Positions 1 through 6,603 of a DNA stretch of 64,000 nt are shown piece after piece. The DNA comes from Terriglobus sp. TAA 43. Lineage in GTDB: Bacteria > Acidobacteriota > Terriglobia > Terriglobales > Acidobacteriaceae. The position numbers and the translations under genes are program-made. The notes under the pieces were generated by a model. It did no database searches, was not told the origin of the DNA, and worked only from the letters and a program-made list of their open reading frames with translations. Where the stretch lies: NCBI RefSeq assembly GCF_000800015.1, contig NZ_JUGR01000001.1, positions 1-64,000 of the forward strand. The letters are read 5' to 3'. Numbering within the stretch: the first letter of the stretch is position 1; the number at the start of each line of letters is the position of its first letter.

Positions 1-373
1 CCTTGTAGGAATAGCGGAGATCGCCATTGGGGCGTGGAGTCGCAAGGCCACGCGCGGCTGCGGACGGTGTCGGGGAAAGCCGTCGATAGAAATGGCCACG
101 TTCTTCAAATCCAGTGATAATTCCAGCGGCGTCGCGGCGAAAGCTGACCGGTTCCCTCGCGCCATTCAAGAAAATGTCACCTTCTTGGCGCGGAAGCTTG
201 TACTTTGCCTCATCCAGAACCGCGAAGAGATCTGCGCCAGAGATGATGTCGATGCGTGTATTGTTTTCGTACTCATAAGCGCCGATGTAACCGACGAGTG
301 GAGCAGACGAAGTCTGGCAGACTGCGGACAAGGCAAAGGTCAAAAAACAGAAAAACCCAAATGTGCGTTTCAA
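1..373 (-). CDS. Secreted protein, N-terminal part (cut by window edge)
   Basis: The reading frame runs leftward off the window, so only the first 124 residues are seen. It starts at a TTG (373) with a GGAG ribosome-binding site 8 bases upstream and an in-frame stop just before, so no longer start is possible. The first 20 or so residues (LKRTFGFFCFLTFALSAVCQ) form a basic-then-hydrophobic signal sequence. The following part (GYIGAYEYENN... to a GHFYRR block) resembles the small beta-rich domain that often precedes a serine-hydrolase domain in exported bacterial enzymes; that is an inference from pattern only. The catalytic part would lie outside the window. It points the same way as the two hydrolases to its right. 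Confidence 0.6.
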   Translation of the reverse strand, partial: MKRTFGFFCFLTFALSAVCQTSSAPLVGYIGAYEYENNTRIDIISGADLFAVLDEAKYKLPRQEGDIFLNGAREPVSFRRDAAGIITGFEERGHFYRRLSPTPSAAARGLATPRPNGDLRYSYK

Positions 374-602
374 GTAGATCTCCGCGAATAACTCAGTCTA
401 CAGCGCGTGCAGGCACTGACCGTCCTTGACGCGCGCGGGGCCGCATTTTCGTGGAACAGCTCTGCGCCACCACGGGTACGATGGATGAGCTGCCAGGACG
501 ACAGCCGCGTTTCAATTCACCGAAAGCCGGGGATTTCCCCGGTTCCACTTTGCGGAAGTCGCTCAGACTAGTAACGAGAAACGCCCTAGCGAAAGCTTGC
601 CC

Positions 603-624
603 GGATCACTGACGACAAGCCGAC
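603..624 (+). repeat. Dispersed 22-bp island repeat, copy 1
   Basis: This 22-mer matches the segment at 3881-3902 at 18 of 22 positions and shares its 3' half (CAAGCCGAC) with 2333-2341. All copies lie between genes of the island. Function unknown. Confidence 0.45.
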
Positions 625-650
625 TTCTCGTTATTGAACTGCTACGTCTT

Positions 651-1781
651 TCATCTACGCTGTGCTCGCACGTCATCCACGACCTTCTCTATTGCATCGG
701 CAACAGCATCTGGGTTCTGTTGGTGCATGAAATGGCCGGAATCAGGCACTGCAATGAGTCGCCCGTGTTCTGAACGCTTCGCGAGGTCCACCTGATGGTT
801 GTGCCATTCATCGTTCAACGCTGTCAGTTGTTGCGGATTTAATGTGGGGAAAGCTGAAGCAGGCGCCTTCTGTGTGCGTTCCAGAACGCTGAGAGGGATG
901 TCTGCGTGCCACGTAAGCGTTTCGTGGTTAGGAAGATATCCATTCTGCTGAAGAAAGGCAGGGTTGTTCCAATTGGGATCCAGCTCATTTGAGATGGCGG
1001 CAATCCGCCACTCCTGTTCCTCGTGTGCGGAATCGACGAAGACAAGCCCGGCAATTTCGTGGGGATACGCCTGCTGGTAGCGTCGCACAAGGATGCCGCC
1101 GTCTGAGGCTCCTACGAGAACGTATGGCTTCTTCAGCTGTGCCACAGCGAAGAGAGCATGATCGTCGGAAATGACGGCGTCGATAGGCCGACGTTCGGGA
1201 TGCGCATCGTTCTCCGGGTGGTCGCTCTGTCCCACTCCAATGGCGTCGTAACTGCACACACGGATTTGGGGGCTGACTTTTTCCTGCACCTTTCCCCACG
1301 CATTCGCCGCGCCAAGACCTCTCCCGGTAACGAGGATGACGGTAGGGACCGCGTTCTCATTTCCAGAGCATTCTAGAAACATGTGCTGACCGTTGGAAAG
1401 CTGTACCAACCGGCCGGGCTTCTGAAGCGTTGAGGAACCCTGAGAGATGGACGGCTGCTGGATGCAGGCATGCACGATTGATGGTTCCCCGATCGTGCAG
1501 AAGCCAAAAACAGTGCCCATCGTAATGACACTTGCAATGAGTGTTGCTGAGAGCAGGAGTTGTGCGCGTGCCAAGGCTCGCGGAGCGCAGAGCACGAATA
1601 TCTCACGGAGCACTTCGCTCCAGACTCGGAACGTCTCTTCGGCGCCTCGCTGCCGTGCATGCTCAAGTTCGTCCCGAAACACCAAACGCATTTCATCGCC
1701 GTAGTAAGCGATCAAATCGTCGCTTTGAATCATGAGCAGGCGATCAAAGAGGAAGCATTGAAGCCGGTCGAGGCGATTCAT
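651..1781 (-). CDS. Membrane-anchored alpha/beta hydrolase with N-terminal permease-prefix-like module
   Basis: A 376-residue protein in three parts. Residues ~1-75 resemble the short soluble prefix that precedes ABC permeases of the acidobacterial ADOP type (YGDEMRLVFRDELEHARQRG). One membrane segment follows (~76-97), then an alpha/beta hydrolase domain (~115-376) that should lie outside the inner membrane. The nucleophile elbow is GASDGG (Ser), and the catalytic His is likely in DSGHFMH. The substrate cannot be told. The start overlaps the stop of the upstream PadR gene by four bases (ATGA), so the two are translationally coupled and probably under PadR control. PadR genes in this phylum normally precede ADOP permeases; here a hydrolase occupies that position. 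Confident about the hydrolase fold, fairly confident about the prefix. Confidence 0.8.
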   Translation of the reverse strand: MNRLDRLQCFLFDRLLMIQSDDLIAYYGDEMRLVFRDELEHARQRGAEETFRVWSEVLREIFVLCAPRALARAQLLLSATLIASVITMGTVFGFCTIGEPSIVHACIQQPSISQGSSTLQKPGRLVQLSNGQHMFLECSGNENAVPTVILVTGRGLGAANAWGKVQEKVSPQIRVCSYDAIGVGQSDHPENDAHPERRPIDAVISDDHALFAVAQLKKPYVLVGASDGGILVRRYQQAYPHEIAGLVFVDSAHEEQEWRIAAISNELDPNWNNPAFLQQNGYLPNHETLTWHADIPLSVLERTQKAPASAFPTLNPQQLTALNDEWHNHQVDLAKRSEHGRLIAVPDSGHFMHQQNPDAVADAIEKVVDDVRAQRR

Positions 1782-2137
1782 TTCTGCTCTCCAATTTTGA
1801 GAAGTTTTCTGTGCCGTGCGAGGTCGAGCAGAGCCTGTTGACGCCGAAACTCGGCACCGAGCAGGCGCTTTCCTGTCGAGGTCAGAGCATAGGTTCTGCG
1901 CCTCTCGTCGCCGGAGTGGAGAACCTCGGTGATAAGGCTTTGTTCCGTTAGCTTTTTGATGGTGGTGTACAACGTCGCAGGGCCAATTGAAAATGTTCCT
2001 TCAGAAAGTTCGCGAATGTCCTGCATGATGCGATAGCCATGCTTTTCTTCGTCCGCCAGAGCGAAGAGTACAAAGAAGGATGCGGTTGGCAACGGAAGTT
2101 TCTCAAGCAGAGATTCGTCGAATGAGCGCGTTTCCAT
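1778..2137 (-). CDS. PadR-family transcriptional regulator
   Basis: A 119-residue winged-helix repressor: LALADEEKHGYRIMQDIRELSEGTFSIGPATLYTTIKKL is the typical PadR helix-turn-helix and wing region, followed by an ERRRTYALTSTGKRLL segment and a C-terminal dimerisation helix. An ATG at 2158 would add seven residues, but it lacks a ribosome-binding site and lies inside a 34-bp palindrome. The ATG at 2137 follows a G-run (GGGGGGGCACG) and is preferred. The gene overlaps the downstream hydrolase by four bases. Family knowledge says PadR proteins repress their own operon and are released by small phenolic or drug-like ligands; autoregulation here is inferred from the palindrome at the start. Confidence 0.9.
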   Translation of the reverse strand: METRSFDESLLEKLPLPTASFFVLFALADEEKHGYRIMQDIRELSEGTFSIGPATLYTTIKKLTEQSLITEVLHSGDERRRTYALTSTGKRLLGAEFRRQQALLDLARHRKLLKIGEQK

Positions 2138-2149
2138 CGTGCCCCCCCC

Positions 2150-2183
2150 TATATCCATTGCAGATATATCGGGAATGGATATA
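2150..2183. promoter_or_regulatory. Palindromic operator in front of padR-like gene
   Basis: Perfect 10-bp inverted repeat TATATCCATT (2150-2159) and AATGGATATA (2174-2183) around a 14-bp spacer that itself holds the palindrome GATATATC. It lies just upstream of the preferred padR start, where an autorepressor would bind. Confidence 0.75.
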
Positions 2184-2380
2184 CTGTGTCAATGGTCGAT
2201 CTTGCAGTCGATCGACAATTATCGTCTTTGGAGGCGCTCAAGCCACCAGTTTGCTGAACCAACTCGTGCGCGGTTGGCCAGTCTGATCGCTCCTGGTAAA
2301 CGCCGTTGTCGAACATTGACGCCTTTTGATGGCAAGCCGACTTCGCAGTACTAATTTGTTTTCGAGAAATCTACCTTGAG

Positions 2381-3817
2381 TTAATACACGTCGATGTCGG
2401 GTTTGGACGCGAGGTGGTCGTCTGGAGCATTGAGGAACTCATGGATATATAGATCTCCTTCTAGGGAGTTCAACAGAGGCCCATGCATACGCTTCGTAAA
2501 CAATAACCGCTGGCTGTTGGGAAAATAGTGGTGGATCATATCGTTGTAGAGAGGTCTGCAGGCGTCATCCAGTCCACCTGCTCCAAGCAGTACCGGGACG
2601 GTGCTATAGTACGGCTTCTTGGTTGCTGAATGGATCGGTTTTACGTGCCACTCCTGGCATACGGCTCCGAATACATCATTTACATGAAAGCCCGCCAGCC
2701 ACGGCATCATCTTTTCCTGCTGTGCAATCAGGTCAGGATCTTCGTATGCCATTTTGTCCGAGCAATAGACCGAGATGCGCATTCCCGAAACGCCACCGTT
2801 ATTTGCGAACACGCCGTCGAAGTATTCCTTCACGTATAGCTCTGCGCGTTCACTGACCATGTCGAGAACAATCTGCGGTATCTGCTTGATCCCGTCGTAG
2901 TCCTCCAGCTTGCTATGCAGGATGCTCAAAAGTTCACTGCGACCATAGCTCAAATCAACATTACGGCCATCCTTGAGCCGGTAGTGGATTGAAAAGCTTT
3001 TCCCCTCTATAGAACTGAAGTAGGCGCGAAACTGGGGCGTGAGCTTCCTGTCCACACCATCCAATACCATCGTCAAAGCTTCATCGAAGTTCGCTAGTTC
3101 CTGCTCGTCAATGTTCACGAACTCCGGGAGTGGCGAATCGAGGATGAGTGACCGAATGTGCTCGGGATACTTCCGCAGGACGGCCATCATTATGCCACCA
3201 CTGTATGAAATCCCCATCAAATTGATTAAGTCGATCTTGAGCACCTTGCGTAGATCTTCGATGTCAGCTGCGCTTTCGTCCGTGCTGTATGCAGATAGGT
3301 CGATGCCCCGCTCAACTAGCTTCTTACGACACGCCCTCACCGCTGCCAGCCGTGCAGCATCCGGAGACCGATGTTCGAGATACGCCCTCTGGACCTCAGT
3401 GCCTTCGCCGTCACACTCTAGATTCGGCAGTGCGAAGTGCGTCCCTCGTTGTTCGAACGCAATATAGTCCCGGTCGACCAGTAATGATCGGCGAGAGATC
3501 GAAGTCACGGGATGCAGAGAACTGACCCCGGGACCACCGCCCGTATAAAGCACCGGATCAGGGGCCCGGGCCTTGTTCTTGCTCTTTACGTAGATGAATG
3601 GAAGTTTGATGACACGACCTTCAGGATGTCCACGGTTCTCGGCCACAACAAGGTAACCACAACGGGTGTCGTATCCGTCGCCTGGCGTGTAGAGGCAGGA
3701 AGTATCGTCAACACGAGGCAATTCAGCTTTCTGTGCTCGGCAAACCAAGGCCATACAAATGAGCAAGGAGGGGCCGCAAAACCGTCCTGTTAGTTTCATG
3801 TGCAGCTTAGACCGCAT
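2381..3817 (-). CDS. Secreted alpha/beta hydrolase, S33/TAP-like aminopeptidase family
   Basis: A 478-residue exported hydrolase. A signal sequence spans about residues 7-28 (KLTGRFCGPSLLICMALVCRAQ), and a second possible ATG start lies at 3799. The oxyanion-hole motif GGGPG occurs near residue 93. EQRG stands where the family has DQRG, GISYSGG is a nucleophile elbow with Ser, GGLDDACRP holds the likely Asp, and KRMHGP the likely His. This order matches tripeptidyl/prolyl aminopeptidases and other S33 proteases with an alpha-helical cap; the physiological substrate is unknown. It stands alone, 223 bp upstream of the padR start and on the same strand. Base composition is lower in GC than the core genes to the right, consistent with island DNA. 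Confidence 0.8.
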   Translation of the reverse strand: MRSKLHMKLTGRFCGPSLLICMALVCRAQKAELPRVDDTSCLYTPGDGYDTRCGYLVVAENRGHPEGRVIKLPFIYVKSKNKARAPDPVLYTGGGPGVSSLHPVTSISRRSLLVDRDYIAFEQRGTHFALPNLECDGEGTEVQRAYLEHRSPDAARLAAVRACRKKLVERGIDLSAYSTDESAADIEDLRKVLKIDLINLMGISYSGGIMMAVLRKYPEHIRSLILDSPLPEFVNIDEQELANFDEALTMVLDGVDRKLTPQFRAYFSSIEGKSFSIHYRLKDGRNVDLSYGRSELLSILHSKLEDYDGIKQIPQIVLDMVSERAELYVKEYFDGVFANNGGVSGMRISVYCSDKMAYEDPDLIAQQEKMMPWLAGFHVNDVFGAVCQEWHVKPIHSATKKPYYSTVPVLLGAGGLDDACRPLYNDMIHHYFPNSQRLLFTKRMHGPLLNSLEGDLYIHEFLNAPDDHLASKPDIDVY

Positions 3818-4205
3818 TCGGCTTCGAAAGTTTCAGCCAATAGGAGATTGATCCTAATAAATGCCGCTACCATCAGTTTCGGGTCATTGGCGAGAAGCCG
3901 ACATATCACTACCTATCGTCAATTGGTTATCCACTATCTGGCACTATGACATGGCTATGATGTGACACCCCAAATCATGCCAACAGATTCAGCGCTTACG
4001 TCATAGTTTTCTGTACGGGCGACCTGTTTGTAGGTAGCTGCTATTCAATAGTTTGAAGTCGAATCCTCAATGCTTAGGTTCGGCTCTTAATCGACAGTGG
4101 TAGGGGAGGAGAAACGAGAAGGCTTCACCGCAGATAAGAGACTCCGAGACTCTTTTGAAAAGTAACGAACTGTTGAGCGCGCTATGAACGCGGAGAGCCG
4201 ACGGA
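3818..4205. other. 388-bp stretch without a recognisable gene
   Basis: No credible reading frame is seen on either strand. The stretch holds a copy of the 22-bp island repeat (3881-3902) and the upstream region of the hydrolase gene. No duplicate of the tRNA-Gln 3' end, which would mark an attachment site, was found here. Confidence 0.6.
3881..3902 (+). repeat. Dispersed 22-bp island repeat, copy 2
   Basis: Matches 603-624 at 18 of 22 positions, ending in the shared block AAGCCGAC. It lies 64-85 bp upstream of the hydrolase start. Confidence 0.45.
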
Positions 4206-4385
4206 CTACTTCGAGATGTATGCGTTTAGTCCCACTGTAACTGGCTGGCCATTGACCATGGCATCCGTTACGACGTTCCCACCGCTCGTCGCTACTAACA
4301 TCGTCTTCCCGCTTTTTGATTTTGTTGGTGTCTCCAGCATGGAGATTCTGATGACAAGTTCGTTTCCTTCGATCGTTACCTGCAT
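4206..4385 (-). CDS. Small mobile-element-associated protein, 59 aa
   Basis: A 59-residue protein starting MQVTIEGNELVIRI and ending PVTVGLNAYISK. A longer frame exists to 4436, but the ATG at 4385 has an AAAGGA ribosome-binding site at good spacing. The sequence alternates short hydrophobic beta-strand-like runs and has no membrane segment or cysteine. From general familiarity, similar very small proteins accompany integrase genes in acidobacterial genomes; no function is known to me. It is divergent from the AlpA-type regulator at 4561, so the 175 bp between them probably hold both promoters. Confidence 0.65.
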   Translation of the reverse strand: MQVTIEGNELVIRISMLETPTKSKSGKTMLVATSGGNVVTDAMVNGQPVTVGLNAYISK

Positions 4386-4520
4386 TGATATCCTTTCGCC
4401 TCTTATGATTGTGGTTGTATCGATGTCGCGTCGCACACCAAACCGATGCGTCCGACGAATCAGCCGATAAATAAAAAGTATTAGACCATAGCGTATGGAT
4501 GTTTCACGCTGAGAGTCTCA

Positions 4521-4536
4521 GGCGTTCGCGGACGCC
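4521..4536. promoter_or_regulatory. Near-perfect 16-bp palindrome upstream of the AlpA-type gene
   Basis: GGCGTTCGCGGACGCC is a palindrome apart from one T/G pair. It ends 24 bp before the start of the regulator at 4561 and could be its own operator; this is inference from position. Confidence 0.4.
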
Positions 4537-4560
4537 AAAACGACTTACGGAGAACTCTTT

Positions 4561-4908
4561 ATGGCTTCAAACCGTGGTGATCGATCTCCCATCGTAGGTT
4601 CTCTTGTCCCCTTGACGAAAAAAGAGATCGGGACCGATGCGCACTCGCATGTTCTGCGCGGTCGTGGTCGATTCCTTCGATTGCCACAGGTGACGGATAC
4701 CGTTGGACTGTCGAAAACAAGTATTTACGAAATGATCAAACGAGAAGCGTTTCCGTCTCCGGTTCCGATCGGAAAACGCGCAGTGGGGTGGATTGAAGAA
4801 GAAATCAGGGATTGGGCGGAAGAACAAATTCGTCTCAGAACTTTGCAACGTCGCCATTCAACCAAGGCATCGGATCAAACGGTTCGGAGCCTCAGGAAGA
4901 CGGCCTAG
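4561..4908 (+). CDS. AlpA-type DNA-binding regulator / excisionase-like protein
   Basis: A 115-residue protein with the AlpA (MerR-like winged helix) core at about residues 37-95: RFLRLPQVTDTVGLSKTSIYEMIK, then FPSPVPIG and VGWIEEEIRDWAEEQI. These proteins activate the integrase or act as excision directionality factors in P4-like islands. The ATG has a GGAG site 11 bases upstream. The gene is convergent with the tyrosine recombinase that ends 80 bp downstream. It completes a minimal integration module with the recombinase and the 59-aa protein. The basic C-terminal tail (RTLQRRHSTKASDQ) is extra relative to the core domain. Confidence 0.85.
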   Translation: MASNRGDRSPIVGSLVPLTKKEIGTDAHSHVLRGRGRFLRLPQVTDTVGLSKTSIYEMIKREAFPSPVPIGKRAVGWIEEEIRDWAEEQIRLRTLQRRHSTKASDQTVRSLRKTA

Positions 4909-4988
4909 CGCCGCGAATTGTTCCAGCGGACATCCGAACCGGCAGCCTATATGCCGTTCATGAATTTATCCGTAACTCGACCGATGGT

Positions 4989-6218
4989 CTAGTTCGCCAG
5001 CGCTGCAATTCCTTTGGCCAACTGCGTGTCGACATAGTCCGCCCACCATTGCATCATCTTCGCTCGTTGCTTGATGTATTTCGCCTTGTTGTATGCGCCT
5101 TTGACCTTGTTCTCTTCAACATGAGCGAGCTGCATCTCGATCCAGTCCTCTTCGAACAGGTTCGACTCATACAAAACAGTCGATGCAATTCCTCGGAATC
5201 CATGTCCGGTCATCTCGCCCTTGTATCCCAGGCGATAGAGAGCGAATAGGATCGTGTTGTTGCTCATCGTCTTGTCCTTATCATTCGCTCCAGGAAACAC
5301 CTTCGTTCCATTCCCTGTGCGAATCGAGAGATCCCGGAGAATCGTGACGGCTTGATGTGGCAGCGGCACGATGTGAGGGCGCCTCTTCTTCATGCGCTCA
5401 CGTGGTATCTCCCATTTTTCTTTCTCGAGTTCGAATTCAGCCCAGTCCGCTTCAATTAGCTCCGATGTCCTCACCCACAGGTACGCCATCAGGCGCATCG
5501 CGTAGATGGTCAGAATGTCGCCTTTGTAGGTCCACATCTTCGCCAGCAGCTCCGGAAGATCGCTTTCATCCACCCTCGCGAAGTTCATCTCCATCGCGGG
5601 TTTCAAGATGTCCGATGGCTTGAAGTCGGCTGCTGGATTACGCGTCGCCAATCCATTCGCAATGGCGAACCGGAAGATCTGCCCAATGGTTTCTTGGGCG
5701 CGTTTCGCCACATCGCGAGCGCCGCGGTCCTCAATTGCAAGCACTAATTCGCGAACGTCGGCTGCCTTCACGTCGTCGACAAACTTGTGCCCAATAACGG
5801 GGAAGACATCGGCTTCAAGACGGCGCATGACCTGAGCGGCATGTCGGGGTGATTTGCCAGTGGACCAAGTGTCCCACCATTTTCGGGCTACCTTCTCGAC
5901 GCTGCTTTCTGCTCGGCGAAGAAGTGTCTTGGCGTGTTCCTGTTTTGTTGCTGCGTCTACCTTGCGCTCCTCCATTGGATCAACGCCGCTACCCAGTGTC
6001 TTTCGGGCAGCAAAATGTAGATCGCGAGCCTCCTTCAATGAGACGAGAGGGTACTCGCCTAAGGCCATCATCTTCTCTTTGCCTTGGAAGTAGTATCGCC
6101 ATCTCCATAGCTTGGAGCCAGACGATGTGACGAGTAGACAGAGGCCACTACCGTCGGTCAGTTTGTATGGCTTTACAGTAGCCTTCGCAGTCTCGATTTC
6201 GCGGGTCGTGAGTGCCAT
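4989..6218 (-). CDS. Tyrosine recombinase (P4-type integrase) with arm-binding domain
   Basis: A 409-residue site-specific recombinase. Residues 1-85 form the DUF4102 arm-binding domain (TDGSGLCLLVTSSGSKLWRWRYYFQGKEKMMALGEYP, shown here in part as KLWRWRYYFQGKEKMMALG). Next come the core-binding domain and a catalytic domain with Arg in LWVRTSELIEADW, the HGFR box (TGHGFRGIAST) and the nucleophile Tyr in KGAYNKAKY. A frame upstream adds 16 residues, but the ATG at 6218 follows GGAGGCAGAC and is the better start. The gene begins 205 bp from the 3' end of tRNA-Gln and reads away from it, the classic arrangement of an element integrated in a tRNA gene. All catalytic residues seen are present, so it should be active. 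Confidence 0.92.
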   Translation of the reverse strand: MALTTREIETAKATVKPYKLTDGSGLCLLVTSSGSKLWRWRYYFQGKEKMMALGEYPLVSLKEARDLHFAARKTLGSGVDPMEERKVDAATKQEHAKTLLRRAESSVEKVARKWWDTWSTGKSPRHAAQVMRRLEADVFPVIGHKFVDDVKAADVRELVLAIEDRGARDVAKRAQETIGQIFRFAIANGLATRNPAADFKPSDILKPAMEMNFARVDESDLPELLAKMWTYKGDILTIYAMRLMAYLWVRTSELIEADWAEFELEKEKWEIPRERMKKRRPHIVPLPHQAVTILRDLSIRTGNGTKVFPGANDKDKTMSNNTILFALYRLGYKGEMTGHGFRGIASTVLYESNLFEEDWIEMQLAHVEENKVKGAYNKAKYIKQRAKMMQWWADYVDTQLAKGIAALAN

Positions 6219-6245
6219 GTCTGCCTCCAAACTGCGGAAGATGCG

Positions 6246-6288
6246 ATACCCGCAATTCGTCCCCACTATACCCGCATCCGTACCCGCA
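6246..6288. repeat. Three direct repeats upstream of the integrase (arm-type sites)
   Basis: ATACCCGCA occurs at 6246-6254 and 6268-6276, and GTACCCGCA at 6280-6288. They sit between the integrase start and the tRNA attachment end, where arm-type binding sites and integrase autoregulation sites are found. Confidence 0.65.
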
Positions 6289-6422
6289 GCGGAGTCCGGA
6301 CCAATTGGACCGGCTCAGGACCGTTTAGAACGATAAAATCGTGCAAACATCTGTATTGATGAGGCTTTTCGGAGTCTGAGGAGATGCTAGGAAGTCCGGG
6401 AAAGTACGCCAGAAAAGGAAAT

Positions 6423-6496
6423 TGGTTGCCCCCCAGGGATTCGAACCCCGATTAGACGAGTCAGAGTCGTCGGTCCTACCATTGAACGAGAGGGCA
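6423..6496 (-). tRNA. tRNA-Gln (anticodon CUG)
   Basis: The minus strand folds as a complete cloverleaf of 74 nt with encoded CCA. The acceptor stem is TGCCCTC/GGGGGCA with discriminator A, the D-stem GTTC/GGAC, the anticodon stem GACGA/TCGTC with loop CTCTGAC (CUG), and the T-arm CGGGG-TTCGAAT-CCCTG. The T-A first pair fits glutamine tRNAs. Its 3' end faces the integrase, so it is the probable attachment site; the tRNA remains intact. Confidence 0.95.
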
Positions 6497-6603
6497 ACAC
6501 AGATGCGGAAGAGCTTCCGCTTGCATGCGTAAGCGAGTCGCGTGCGCGTCTCAACTGACTTTCTAAGTGTACGAAACACTTGCGATTGAGTCAAACTGAC
6601 GCG

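Noticed and set aside
92-391. Plus-strand frame of 99 residues at the left edge
   Set aside because: The opposite strand has a signal peptide, a ribosome-binding site and natural protein composition; the plus frame is its shadow.
527-542. CCGGGG-ATTT-CCCCGG hairpin
   Set aside because: A stem exists but there is no T-run and it lies over 100 bp from the nearest gene end, so a terminator call is not supported.
1-6422. Second attachment site for the island
   Set aside because: No duplicate of the tRNA-Gln 3' end could be found by eye left of the integrase, so none is annotated.
6325-6594. Minus-strand frame covering the tRNA
   Set aside because: It contains the whole tRNA-Gln gene and has no protein features.
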